Shown here in pieces: positions 1-12,800 of a stretch of DNA of 64,000 nt (its first letter is position 1; each line of letters opens with the position of its first letter). The DNA is taken from NCBI RefSeq assembly GCF_002775205.1, contig NC_036457.1, positions 3,829,650-3,893,649 on the forward strand. The letters are read 5' to 3'. A program made the position numbers and the translations under genes. This DNA is from Xiphophorus maculatus (Eukaryota > Chordata > Actinopteri > Cyprinodontiformes > Poeciliidae). The notes beneath the pieces are model-generated. The model saw only the letters and a list, made by a program, of their open reading frames with translations, was not told the DNA's origin and did not search any database.

Positions 1-828
1 AAAACTGTTCATTCAAAAATTATTGCGAGAGTTTGGAGTGATGTTTTGAGGGTTGCAAGTTCAAATCCAACTGGATGATGCCTTGCTTCCTCATATAGTT
101 GTCAGCAAGACACTTTTAGTTTTTGTTTTGTCTTTGCAGTTTTGATTTTCTTCCTCTTTTCTGGCTTTTTCTTTTTCCCTTTTCTTCCTTTTTTTCTCTT
201 CTCTTTTCCATTTTTGTCTTAAAAAGGGGGAACGTTTTAATTTTCAAGCCACAAAGTATCATTTAGTGATTTTTTTGTGTTAAAAACCAACTTCAAACGA
301 TTTTTAACAGTTTTTTTACACTAACAGTTTATGCAAGTTGTCATAAAGACTTTTTGTTTAAGTGTGAAAAAGTATTTGCTGGAGTTTTAAAGGACAGTAA
401 ATGGACTTGGTTCTGTCCAGTTGGGTTTTAGCCTCCTCAGGTTGTCAGAACTCCCTTCTGCTTAATGCATCTTAATATTTTTCAGTAAACATTCAGCGGG
501 AGCTGCAACATCTCAGCAGCACCTTGTAGCTGATGATTAACTGGACTCCGTTGTTCTGAACGGTTGAGCAGCTGCAGCCAGATGAGCTCAGCCTGCAGAT
601 TTCATGTTTGACAGGAAAAAAGAAGCAGAAGGAAAGAAAACCAGGCGAAAATTGCTCAGCATTCCAGAAAACCAAAATAAACAGGAGGAGGACAAGGTCT
701 GGTTTCAGAAACAGAAACGTCATGGAAGAGAAGGAGAGAGGGAAGGAGGAGGGGAAGGGGTTCGTACAAAAGGAAAGTCTGTGTGTTGGAGCTCACAAAG
801 CCCCTCCCTCCTTCTGTTCTCCCAACAG
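1..828. other. Upstream non-coding DNA
   Basis: AT-rich sequence with T runs at 110-330, turning purine-rich (GA/GGA) from about 600. Short ORFs on both strands have no recognisable protein features. It probably belongs to the TIAM2 5' region. Confidence 0.5.
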
Positions 829-918
829 ATGAGCAGAAAGAGGGAGAGAGAGAGAGAGGAGCTGGAAGGACGCAGAGGAGGACGGAGAATGAAGAGGCAG
901 CTGTGGATCTGAAAACCG
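829..918 (+). other. tiam2: Possible 5' non-coding exon of TIAM2
   Basis: The ATG exon starts after an acceptor at 2493, so an upstream non-coding exon must exist. A candidate is the purine-rich piece between a pyrimidine tract ending in cccaacag (828) and a gtaaaa donor (919). It is rich in GA repeats and has no other support. It may equally be simple repeat. Confidence 0.25.
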
Positions 919-1354
919 GTAAAAATCCTGAATCTTCATCATCATTTTACACTGAGAAGCAGAAAGTTTTAGTTTCATTTTATCATCTGATGAGATCCTG
1001 GTTCTGGATAAAACTGATTTTAGGTCATTTAGGTCATTTCTGCTCATTTCAGAGAGAGAGAGAGAGAGCTGCATGTTAAACGGAGCAGGTGGAATTACTG
1101 CAGCAGAGTTAAAGACGTTTCATTGGTTGGTGAAATAATCAGTAAATGTTCAAAATAATAGAAAAATCTGAAGGTGATCAGGAATCTAATGTCAGCATTT
1201 CTGATTTGATCCTGAATAATTTAGTTAAAATGAGTCAAACCTTAAAGTTTAGAATTATTGCAGCTTTTTGATGCCTTGAATTTTCAGCTCTGTTGGTTCA
1301 TGATGAGTTCAGGTGCTTTATAAGTACAGTCTTAGTCTGATTTGATCGCCAGGG

Positions 1355-1600
1355 GTTCCTACAATTTAACAGTTAATAAAATGTCCTCAACAAACATCTG
1401 AAAAGTGTGGCGTGCCTTTGAGGTAAAACTTTGTGGAACCACTTTTCTATACAGTTACAGCTGCAGATTTTTGGGTGGGGGGGGATCTACAACAGGTTCT
1501 GCAGCATCTTCTTACCAGAAGAAATGAATCTTCTCCATATTATTATACTGCCATCATCATGCTTAACAATGGGGATGAATGATGATTTACTTAGTTTTCC
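1355..1600 (-). mobile_element. Tc1-like DNA transposon remnant
   Basis: The phrase ctgaaaagtgtggcgtgc followed by a Cys/Thr-poor AT-rich stretch and tgccatcatcatgctt...aatggggat is typical of decayed fish Tc1-like elements read in antisense. The latter phrase corresponds to the Gly-Gly-Gly-Ser-Ile-Met region of the transposase. Related scraps occur at 17890-18130 and 60720-61260. No open transposase frame remains. Confidence 0.45.
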
Positions 1601-2034
1601 TTTGGGATAAATAAAGTATTTTTGAATGTCAATTTGAATTTTAACAGTTAGTTGTTTTTTTTCGCTTTTTCTGCCAATCTTATCATTTTGCATGGAGGCC
1701 ATTTCTCCTAAATGCCTTTTAGCTTTTTTCAGCAGTTTCTTTGTTTTTGCTGCTCTTCTATTAAAACCAGAACTGTTCGGTGCACGACTACAGTTCGTCC
1801 TGTGAAATTCTGCATAATATGAAAAAAGATGTAACAAGTGAAATAAACTTTTCACCAATATTATGGAACGATTGATATAAAAGGATCTTAAATCTTGCTG
1901 AAAAGTTACCAGTAGGTTTGTTTTGTCTTTTTTAAATGTGCTGAAATATTTGAACAAGAAAGATTTTGTATTTTTGCAGTGTATGAAATGAAAGCAAAGC
2001 ATTTATGAATCTCTTTGCAACACAAGGTAATGGG

Positions 2035-2460
2035 CCTTGTGTTGCGTTTTAGTTTTACTGTGAGATGGGAAATTACAGCTTCCCAGTGGAAAAAATCCAC
2101 TGGAACACCCTCCAAAGTCTGATTTCCCACTGGGAAACTGGGAGCAACTCTGACTAACACCAGTTCTGACTTTTAAGCCAACTTTGTGTTTCAATATGGC
2201 CGCTCCTCACATCTACAGCAGTAAGACGTGGTGGAAACGTTCATTTTACGAAACACACATGTAAGGGTGTATTTAAAGTCAATGTTACGTGCAGCGCCTG
2301 CAACAGAAAAAGTAAAACATTGTTTATGGCAAACAAAATTCTTACGAAATAATGTTTGTACGAGTCACCATGTTTATGGGCGTCGCCATGTTGAAATTCC
2401 AACTTCTCAACTAGAAGTCTGACGTCCATCCCAGCTCAGAGTTCCCACTTTCATTAACTT
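2035..2460. repeat. Probable interspersed repeat before TIAM2 exon 1
   Basis: This stretch holds near-palindromic pieces such as cccagtggaaaaaatccactgg and tttcccactgggaaactggg, and a later tccaacttctcaactagaag. The texture is like that of non-autonomous fish DNA elements. I could not define ends or a target duplication. Confidence 0.3.
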
Positions 2461-2500
2461 CTCAATGTCTCATGCTGATGATGTCATTTTCCAGGTTGCC

Positions 2501-5500
2501 ATGGGAAACACAGACAGTCACAGCAGCTTCAGCTCTCCGGTCAAACCCTGCGGCTCCCTCAGGTTCTCCACCAAGAAGGAAGAGGTAACGTCGGCCCGCA
2601 GCTGGTGGCGGAGCAGCCAGAGCCGGGGCCAGGGCCACCAGGGCCAGCAAGCCTCCTGGCAGTACGAGTCCGCGCCCAGAGGGGGCGCCAAACAGAGTGT
2701 GGGATGCCCTCAGAGGTTCAACCAAGGCGAGCGGACGCAGGACGGCCGCAGGAGTCCGTTTGGATTCCAGGGGCCTAACGGTGATCAGGCGTCCCTGCAG
2801 TGTGGCGGCAGTCCCAAGGTTCTGCTCAGCAAAGATGGCAGCATGAGGGTGGAGTTTACGAACGCCAGGGTGGTTCCTGTTGAGCCGCAGGGCCCACCAC
2901 CCTCCAACCTCCACCCAGAGTCGTCCCACCGCACCAGCAAGGGCAGCTCGCTGAGCTCAGAGGGGTCCTGGTACGACTCGCCGTGGGGCGCCGCCGGCGA
3001 GCTCACCGACAGCGTGTTCGTCTGCGGACAGAGCGTCGACACCAGCAGCGGCTACAACACCTGCTCTTCCACTCAGGTGGAGGACGTCTCACCTGGGTTT
3101 AGCTCCGCCCTCCTGTTCCCTCCTGCAGAGGGCGCCAAAGGCCACAACAGCTGCTCCTCTGGCCGCACTGAGGACAGCGGCATCGGGGACTCTGTCATCC
3201 TTCAGCCTGACCTCCATGACCTCAACCTGGCGTCACCGTCAGACTTCCACAGCAGACAAAACGCGCTTCCAGCCTTTCCAACGTCAGCAGACTCTTTCCT
3301 GCAGCAGCAGCTGCTACCAGCTATGGACAACGTCATCCAGGAGGAGGCGCCGTCCGTTGGAGGCATCGAGCCGCGGTACTTCTCTCACACGCTGCCCAAT
3401 CGTAAAGCCGAGCCTGTGAGCGCCGCCTTCTCCGGGAACAACCGGAAAGACTTTCTGAAGAGTCGGATCCGACAGCTGAGCGACTGGACGGGCAGTTTGA
3501 GCCGCAAGAAGAGGCGGATCCAGGTGGGAACCTGGAAAACCTGCACCTACACTGCAAAAACACAAAATATTACCAAGCATTTTGGTCTAATCCACATATC
3601 TTAGTACACTTGAATTAAGACAGAAACTGAATTACAAATAACTTTTTAGCCAATATTGATGAATGACTCAGTTCCACCGGTTTTAATTTTAACTGGAAAT
3701 GGTATTTATTCATGAGTATTAATGAATTAATGACTTAAAACAAGTTCCTACTGTTTGCTTTCCTAAAACCTATAAGTTAGTTTTATATTAATCTACACAG
3801 TGCAATGCAAGTTAAATTTAGTTAAAACTTTTTTTCTAGATATTATATCCAACTGTCAGGAGGTCTAATGAACTAAAACTTTAGAAAACTTTTAGATCTT
3901 TTTTAGGTAATAAATTAGGTTTACTTGTATTCAGAGACAAAGTTTCTCAAAGTAACTAAAGATGTTAAAAGTACTAAAGCTGTTCAAAGTACTAAAGCTG
4001 TTCAAAGTACTAAAGTTGTTCAAAGTTCTTTACATCACAAAAATACAAAGTCATCACCAACTGAAAGTCCATTTTGCCAAATGTCGTCATTACACATCAA
4101 AATGTTGGTTAGTGTTTCAGTTAGTATGGTTCAAAAGCATATTTAAAGCACTTTTTAAATACCTACTTACAAATAATCCTTTATTTTTATTTTCCTTTTT
4201 TCTATATTTATATTTAGAATGCATTAATTGAAATCAAAGTGGAACCAAAGTCAAATTCCTTTGCGATTAAAGCTGATTCTAAACTTAAAATCCTGTTGTT
4301 CTGAGTCCAAATGCTGAAAAGGAACCAAAACAATCCACATCATTGTTCATCAAAATGGACGAATCAACATATTTCTAGAATTTTCATCCCCGAATGTCAT
4401 CCAAACGATAGGTGGAGTCGCCTTAAATGTTTCCTAAAGATTGTTTTTCTATGCCGACTCCAGAGTGTTTTCACACCCATTTAGCTGTAATGAAGAGGAA
4501 AAGTGTGGTCTGTTAAAGCAGCTCATAAAACCCAAACAGCTCCTGCAAATAAACCCCCAGAAAGCAGAGAGGATGATGCAGACCAGTCATTTTACTGCAG
4601 TCAAACAATCAATAATTAACCATAATGACAACTGATATAAACAAGGGAGACATGTTAACTCATACAAGAAATCCATAACAAATTTACTCCAGAAAATGAT
4701 CAAATTGAAATTCCTACTTGAAATTGAACTCAGGTCTGAGTAGAACTGCTTCAAAATATTTTTTAAGAAATTGCTCAAGTGAAAGTAATTCATTAAAAGG
4801 CTATTCAAGTACTAATTTAAAATATTAAATCAGAATATCTGATATAATACTTTAAAATATTGTAAACTAAAATACACTATTGTATGCAAATTCTGCTATT
4901 TTAAAGATTAAAAAGAAATAAATAATTTTGAGAAATAAAATTACAGATTCAGACAGATGAAACACCTTTACATTTTTTAAATATACAAAAACAAAATCTA
5001 CAACTACAGTAACTATAGTAATGTAAATATACTGTGTATATCAAAATATTATTAGAATAACAGATCTAGCGCATAAACAAGATGTTTCACTTTAAACATC
5101 TTGTTTGATTTTTTTTGTTTTTTTTATTCAGTGAAGTTACTTTAAGTGGGTCTGGTATCCAGAAATATTAGTCAAGTAAAAGTAAAAAGTACAGTGTAGT
5201 AAAACTACTCCTAAAAGTAAATATTTTTTGTAAATAATAAATGTAACTAATTACTGTCCACCTCCAGCAAAATTTGTTATTTTGATGCCCCCTGATAATG
5301 TATAAAATAAAGATGCATTCATTACAAAAATATTCAAAATCTTTGGACCGCCCCCAATGATGCCCTGGGCTGCCGCCCCAGAAAATCCTTTTTAAAGTCC
5401 AGCTGAAAAGTCAAACTTCTGTCTGCTTTCCCTGCAGGAGCCACACAGCAGCGACTCCTCCGGCGTCTTCATCAACAGCCTGAACGCCGGCGCTCCTTGG

Positions 5501-8500
5501 CCTTCCAACCCTCTCCTCCAGTTGAGCCAGAACCAGTTCCTTCCGGCCGACTGGGACTTCTCCAGGAGCCTGGATCAGAACCAGAGCAGCGACGCTCAGC
5601 GGCAGAACGTCTACAGGAGCTTCATGCGGGAGCTGGAGACGGGCTGCGGCGGCGCGGCCGACCGGATTGAGCCGTCAGAGGACGACGACGACGCAGAGGA
5701 GGAGATGGAGGAGGAGGCAGGAGGAGGCGATCTGGACGGGTTGCTGGAGGCGGATCAGGGCGCCGTGCGGCGCGCGGGGTGGCTCTACTTCAAATCGCTC
5801 ATCAGCGTCAGCAAGGACAGGAAGCTGGAGCTCGTCGCCCGCCGGAAGTGGAGACGCTACTGGGTCACACTGAAAGGTGATTCATTCATCAGTCTGAGAC
5901 CGAGACGCTAACGGAGAAGTTTATCTAAAGTAGATCAACTCTGAAATGTTTTAATAACACTTAAGGAGGATGAGTGGGATGAAGAGGAGATTGCAAAGAA
6001 GGATGAAGATGATGGCTGGGGTGAAAATGGGTCAGGAAGAGGATTATAGGGGGATGAGAGGGATAAAAAGCATTCTAAAAGGGAGAATGAGGATGAGTGG
6101 GATGAAGAGGGGATTGTAAAGAGAAATGAGGAGGATGAGCGGGATTCAAAAGGGTCAACAAGGGCAATGTAAGAGGATGAGAGGGATAAAAAGTGATAGA
6201 AAGAGGGAGAATGAGGATGAGTGGGATTATAAGGGGTCAAGAAAAAGAATAGAGGGATGAAAGGGATGAAAAGTTTCTTGAAACAGGAATTGTGAGGATG
6301 AGTGGGATGGAGAGGAGAATAAATAGAAATGAAGAGGATTAGAAGGAAGAAGAGAGGTCAAGATGAGAATAGAGGGATGAAAGAGACAAAAAGGGATGGA
6401 GATCGTAAAAAGTGAAATATTTCAGATTTAGTTTCCTTTTTGATTTTGTGTGGAAAATTGAAGGTTGTCTGCAGTCATTAAAATCAATCTATAATTGATG
6501 ATTTCAGGCTGCAGTCTGCTGTTTTACGCGACGTTTGGGCGGAGCAGCGGCGCCGAGCAGGACCTCTCTCCTCGCTACGCTCTGTTAGCGGACGACAGCA
6601 TCGTCCAGGCCGTCCCGGAGCATCCGCGCAGGGAGCACGTCTTCTGTCTGAGCAACTCGCACGGAGACGTCTACATGTTCCAGGTGAGAGAACGTCTCAA
6701 ACGTCCCACACTCTGACTGCGTCCTTAAACGCCACACAGGAGCAGAAACCAGCCTGTAAATTTGGGGGAAAACACCATGAAAATGTATTTGTGTTTCTGT
6801 CAGATACAGCGACCTTCCTCTGCAGAACCACTGTTGACCTCTGATTTATTTGAAACCAGTCGGGTCGCCCTAATTGTTCCCCTTCTAGCTTTATGAGCTC
6901 AGGGAGCTCTTCTTTACTCCCAGAGTAACTGAGCAGCAGAGAGTTTACAGACACAAATCACAGTGAGGAGGAGGAGGTAGCAGAGGATGGGGGGAAATAA
7001 AAGCGTCTAATGAGAGACACAAAACGCTGCTAATTACTGCAGCAGACTGAATCTTTATGACTTCAGGGAAGAGCAAGAAAATCCTGAAATCAAGAACCGG
7101 CTTTACTCTGCTCTGAAGTTACTCATCAGTAAAAGTCTCATCTCGTCTCATTCTGTCTTGTTCTCTTTCAAACCTCCTGTTGCCACTTTTTAACTCCTCT
7201 TACTTTGTCTCATCTTTTCTCATTTCATTGGACTTTGCCTCATCTCTTCTCTTTCTGTCTCAGCTTCCTGTCTCGTCTCATCTCACTTCAGTGGATCTTG
7301 TCTCATATTGCTTTATCTCATCTTCCGCCATCTTCTCATGCTTTCTCTTCTGTTGACTTGCAGCTGTTCATCTCGTCTCGCCTGTTTTTTGAAAATCTTT
7401 TTTAAGTGAAGTTTTAAGTAGGTTCACATTAGCAGTGTTTGATGTTAGACCTGTACTAATGCTGATGCTAATGCTAACTCTGTTTCCTGTCAGGCCACTA
7501 ACCAGACAGACCTGGAGAACTGGGTGACTGCGATCCACTCGGCCAGCGCCACCCTGCTGGCCAGGCGTCAGGGGAAGGAGGACACGCTGCGGCTGCTGCG
7601 CTGCCAGAGCCGCTCGCTGCTGCACAAGATCGACATGGACGGGAAGATGAAGAAGATGGCCGAGCTGCAGCTGTCCATCATCAAGGACCAGAAGAACCGG
7701 CGGGCAGTGGAGAGCCAGGTCAGGAACCGGATCTGATCCAACAGAGTTTTCCTTCCTAAAGCTGCAGAAACGCAGCAGCAGGCGTCCTGCTCTGAGTCAG
7801 AGGAGAAACTTCAGAACGGTTTATGTAACAGCAGGAAAATGTCTCAGCGCTGAGTCAACGCCTCGTCCAGATGTGTTGGACGGCTGCAGCAACTAGCAAT
7901 GTTGAAGCTTTTTATGTTTCAGTAACATAAGCTTTGAAAGAGCTGGAGTGATGGCTTTATTTTGAAAGTCCAACAGACACAAAAAGTAGCTAATCGCTGG
8001 TTGCTATGGTGATTCCCTCCTTTTTCCAAAGGACTGGAGGGAAATCAATTAAAATGTTTTAGAGTTCAGAGATCTGAAATGTGAAGGGTGTTGGTTGGTT
8101 TAGTTCTTAGTTTTACGTAATTCTTTATATAATCCTTCTGTTAAAAAACTGAAATGTGTGTACTGTATTGTAAGAGTCAGTAGGTGCATATGTTCAAAAA
8201 AAATATGTATTTAATCAGTAGAGCTGGTACTATTTAATTAAAAAGTCCCAGCTGTAACATTCTCATATTTAATCTAGTTGTAAGCATGTATAATGTTCCT
8301 TGTGCGTCAGACTTATGGGTGTACCAGAAACACATGAATACAAAGTTCTGGCAGGAACCTTTGTACGTAAAAGAATTAAAAGTAATTATTTGTGTTAAAA
8401 AGCACAAAGGTTCCAGTTCAAGGCTTTTGTTTTGTAAAAAAAATATACATATATACATTAACATTCTTTACATGTTGCTATCAATGTAATTAATTAATAG

Positions 8501-9818
8501 AAATTAACTATTAAGAAAATGATCATTTGGGTAATTATCATTTTCAGCAACACAAACTGAAATATAACGTCAAAAATTTCCTCCTTTCTACTTAAGAAAG
8601 TTTCAGGTTTAACATTATTGATGTAAATGTTGTATAAAAAAAAACTCGGAAGGTTTCACTGTGGGGTAAATCTGATCCCAGAGCTGCTTATCTGAACCGA
8701 GCAGAACTTTAACTGGGTCTGTGATGCTCCTCAGATCCAGCAGTGGGAGCAGAATCTGGAGAAGCTGAACCTGGACCTGTTCCGGCTCCGCTGTTACCAG
8801 TCCAGCCTGCAGGGCTCCGAGCTGCCCAACCCAAAGAGCCTCCTGGCCGTGGCCAGCCGCCCCTCCAAAGCTTCACTGGGAAGACTGGGAGTCTTCTCCG
8901 TCTCCTCCTTCCACGCTCTGGTAGGAAGCTGCTAACACACGACTTTTATTCTGAAAAGCTTGGAAGGAAGTACTCCTTCGTTCCTCTCCTATGTCAAAAA
9001 CTGACTTGTCCTTCCTTCCTTCTTTCCTTCCTTGCTTCATGTGTCCTCCAGCCTTCTTTCCTCTGATCCTTCATTCCCGTTTTGTGTCCTCCTTCCCGTC
9101 CTCATCCCTCCTTCCTTCATTCTTCCTATGCTTTCTTTTTGTGTCCTACAGCCTTTCCTTGTTTCCTCCTTCCTTCCATCTTACTTTTCTCTCTTTTCTT
9201 CTTTCCTTCCTCTCTACATTCCTTTCCTTCCTTCCTCATTTTCTTTCCTCTGCACTTTCCTCTCATCCTTCCTTTTTTCCTTCCTCTCTTCATTTCTTCT
9301 TTCCTTCTGTGCCTTTCTTCTTTTGCCTCTTATTCCTTTCTTTCCTCTTCTTCACTTTCTTTTCTCTCAATTTTCCTTTCTTTCCTTTCCTTCTTTTTCA
9401 TTTTTTCTTCTTGTCCTCCCTTTCTTTCCTTCTTTCCAGATGTTTCAATTCATGTCTGGTAAAATCACATTAGGGATCCATAAATCCTGTATTTAGGAGT
9501 CTGGTACAGTTTGGGTTTAATCCTCCAGGTGTGTGTGAACCTGTTCAGATGTTTTCCTCCAGGTGTGTGTGAACCTGTTCAGGTGTTTCTCTCTGTGTGT
9601 GTGTGTGTGAACCTGTTCAGGTGTTTTCCTCCAGGTGTGTGTGAACCTGTTCGTGTGTTTTCCTCTGTGTGTGTTTGGACCTGCAGGTGTGCAGTCGTGA
9701 GGACGGGACGCTGCGCCGGCGCTGCAGGTCTGTGTCGGGAGGCCGGAGGAGAGGCCTGCCGTCCTCCCTGAAGGTTCTACCCAAACCCATCCAGGACGGA
9801 AAACTCTCGGACCACCAG
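2501..9818 (+). CDS. tiam2: TIAM2 exons 1-6: N-terminal region, PHn domain and coiled-coil extension
   Basis: The exons are 2501-3523, 5438-5876, 6508-6683, 7494-7718, 8735-8920 and 9687-9818, all flanked by AG and GT with compatible phases. Exon 1 gives 341 Ser-rich residues with a basic stretch (SRKKRRIQ) at its end. Exon 2 has an acidic run ([12 protein letters not shown]) just before the PH domain starts at about residue 453 (GWLYFKSL). Exons 3-4 complete the PH fold with [10 protein letters not shown] near residue 562. The rest of exon 4 and exon 5 is a charged helical stretch ([16 protein letters not shown], then [15 protein letters not shown]) that matches the CC-Ex subdomain of TIAM proteins. 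In the family the PHn-CC-Ex unit binds phosphoinositides and scaffold proteins. Exon 6 is basic and was found only by phase and splice signals plus its placement. Confidence 0.9.
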
Positions 9819-12800
9819 GTAACCGCCACACACTTGGCGCCGCTCCATTTCCCTAAAAAGGTCAAAACATCCTGAAATCCCGGCGCTCCTCTGTACGGCC
9901 GGGGCTCCCATCGCTCCTCGTAAACACTCGGCTATTTTTAGGGCTGGGAGTCTGGGATTCAGATTCCAGTGGATAAATCTTCTCCGGGTTTCTTCTGGCT
10001 CGCATTCAGGCGCTGCAACGCGTGAGCCGCGTTTACACTCCTCCTGATCCGGACGTTTACTGGAGCTGAGATCCTGAAGGGAATTAATGTTTACGTCCAG
10101 AATTAGTTAATTTACTTGAGTTTTATAAAAAAAAAAAAGTACTTTAAGAAGTAGTTTTACTACATTGTATTTTTTACTTTTAATTGAGTATTTTTCCTCT
10201 TTTTTTTCTCCGAAGAGTTTTTAGGCCTCCAAACGTGGGGCATGCTAACCCCCTGCGCCACCACAGCACGCCCCCTTAATTGAGTATTTTTATTATGAAG
10301 TATTTCTACTCTTACTTGAGGAAAATTTCTGGATTTTTTTCCCACTGAATGAAAGACAAACATGTTTTAACCAAAAATCCAGCAGACACACACCTGCAGT
10401 TTCTGTTAAAGTTTCTTAAGTTTTTTATTGAAAGAAATTGATTTGGAAACATTTTTCTTTTGCCTGTTTTTGTTATTTTTTTGTTACTAATATGAATTAT
10501 TGTCATTTTGGTTCTTAAAATACCAAAATTTACACCTAACTTTATATTTTGGTGCATCTGATTATGTCATTTTTAAATATTTAATGACTGATCATTTGAT
10601 CAGTTACTCAGTACTTTTTACCAAATACCTTTTTATTCTTGAGAAATTTTTTGGACGGCTACTTTTTACTTTTACTTGAGTAAAAATATGTTAAAGAAGT
10701 GCTACTGTCACTTCAGTATAATTTCTACTGACCCACCTCTGTTTAAATAATCTGGCTGGAATGGGACCAATCAGAACGCGGGAAATAAAAACATTGGAAA
10801 TTATGTTTCCAGATTTCCTTTTCTGAGCAGTTTAGAGTTTTTCTAAGTGGAAAAATATTAAAAGAGGAGTTTTGAAAATCTTCTGTTGAATATTCATTAC
10901 CTAATCAATGTATACGTAATCACAATACAATAAAATAAATTAATACCGCAGCTAAAAATTAATCAAACTATAAAAAACTACTACTATAACTAATAAAAAC
11001 TGAAATAAAACTCAACAATATTATACTAATAGCTGATAAAAACTAGCAAACAAAATATGACAAAGAAATTAAACTATGATGTTGACACCTGAACCCTGTT
11101 GCTGCATGGAGAAACAAGTAAAAGGTTCCAGAGGAAGTTCTGCAGCAACAGAAGGACAAACAGACGGTTTCTCAGATCAGACTGAGCGGCTGGAGTTTCC
11201 CGGTTTACAGATCTGAGGAACATGTGGAGCCGATCGCAGCTGCAGGAGGTAAACATCTGGTCTGACTCACTTCCTGGAGCACAGCGCCCTCACCAGGCTG
11301 CTGGAGAACAGCAGCCTGTTAGGTTAGGAACAGGTCAGGATCGAAAACATGTTACATATTTTTGCTCAAAATCATTCTTGGATAATGACATTTCAGTCTG
11401 GTCAGTTCAGAATGAGCTGTTTTAGGGCCTCTTGTCACTTTAAATCCAAATAAGCTGCTGCTGGAAAATGGCTGCAAACAGATCCGCAGTTACACAATCA
11501 TGCATCTTTGAAAAGCAGAAGTAGTGCCTCCTGCACAACTAACAAAAATGCAGCGTGGTCTCTGGATGGTAAGTTGTGTTTTCTAGCAGCCATTGTCCAG
11601 TGCATTCAGCAGTAAAACCAGCTGACTAAACATACTGGAGCTCAACTTGGGTCGCTAGGTAGCGGTGTGGGTTGCTAGGTAACGATGAAGCAGGAGGTTT
11701 TTTTAAATATCTCGGTTACCAGATACCAAGAAAAATAAATTAACTTACTACCAAAAACCACCTGGACCGTTTTTATGGTTTGTTTTGTTTTTAAGCTCTT
11801 GTGCTGTTTTTAGCACCTATGGAGAAAAAATGGACGAACAAAAACATGCAAAAAGTGAATTTTGCAAATCAGGGCCCCTTTGACTCATATTCAGTCCACA
11901 GAATAAAAAAATATTTCTGGATAAATGCTGGATGAGAGCTTAGTTTTTGTTTTTTCATGAATATCCCAGAGTGTTCCAGCAGAACAGAGCTCTACAGTTT
12001 GGTTTTACTTCAGTAAAACTAATATTTATGATGATGGCATGTTCTCTTTGTTGCCTGATCGATTCTGAAACCTGTAATTTCTGCTCAGACCCTCATGTTT
12101 CACCCTTCTGCTTTAATTCAACCATTTTAAATCCAGTTTAATTACAGACTCTGGAGGTCTGAGCTGAGTTTGTGCTGAGTTGGACTTTCTCTGTGTTTTT
12201 CTGTTCCAGGTTCTCCATCGTCACGTCTCGGCACCGTCTGCTCAGTCCGTTCCTGCTGTCTGCTGGTCAGAAGTAAGGTTTCCACCGTCTGAACCATGAA
12301 ACATAATATCAACTCCTCAAAATGACCAACTGGAGCCAAACATTTATAGTCTATAAACCTGTAACTCTCTGGGTTGAGCTTGGGAAAACCATTTTAGAAC
12401 CAGTTTATTTTTTGTTTTTTTTTGGGGGGGGGGGGTTGTCCTGTTGGCGAATCCTGAATCCTAGCTAGCTGTAGGCCGTGTCCACACCTAGCCGGATCTT
12501 TGTAAAACAGATATCTTTGCCACTGTATTAAAAAGTAATATCACGCTCGAGGAGTCATCTTCAAAAAAGTTTTCATCCACATAAACTGTCACAAATACGT
12601 CACTGAGTGTTGTTTTAGTCATGCCAAACCAACAGGGGGCAGTGTAGCGTACAGCTAAAGCTGTCAACCAATCAGATTGCTTCAAAACGTCCAACTTCCT
12701 GTTAAGAATTAAACATGGCACTATGTTGTTCATTTGTGTGGACAGATAAACAGGTTGAACTACTTTTTATTAGAACATAAAGTCAATAAAACACAAAACT

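Noticed and set aside
604..1079. Overlapping short ORFs rich in Arg/Glu.
   Set aside because: They come from GA-rich simple sequence and have no recognisable feature.
2465..2500. An ATG upstream and in frame with TIAM2 that would add 12 residues.
   Set aside because: It lies before a clear splice acceptor (ttttccag, ending 2493), and the MGN start at 2501 has the Kozak context and the family's N-terminus.
8991..9496. Three long Ser/Phe/Leu-rich open frames.
   Set aside because: They are read through a pure C/T simple repeat inside an intron and have no domain or splice support.
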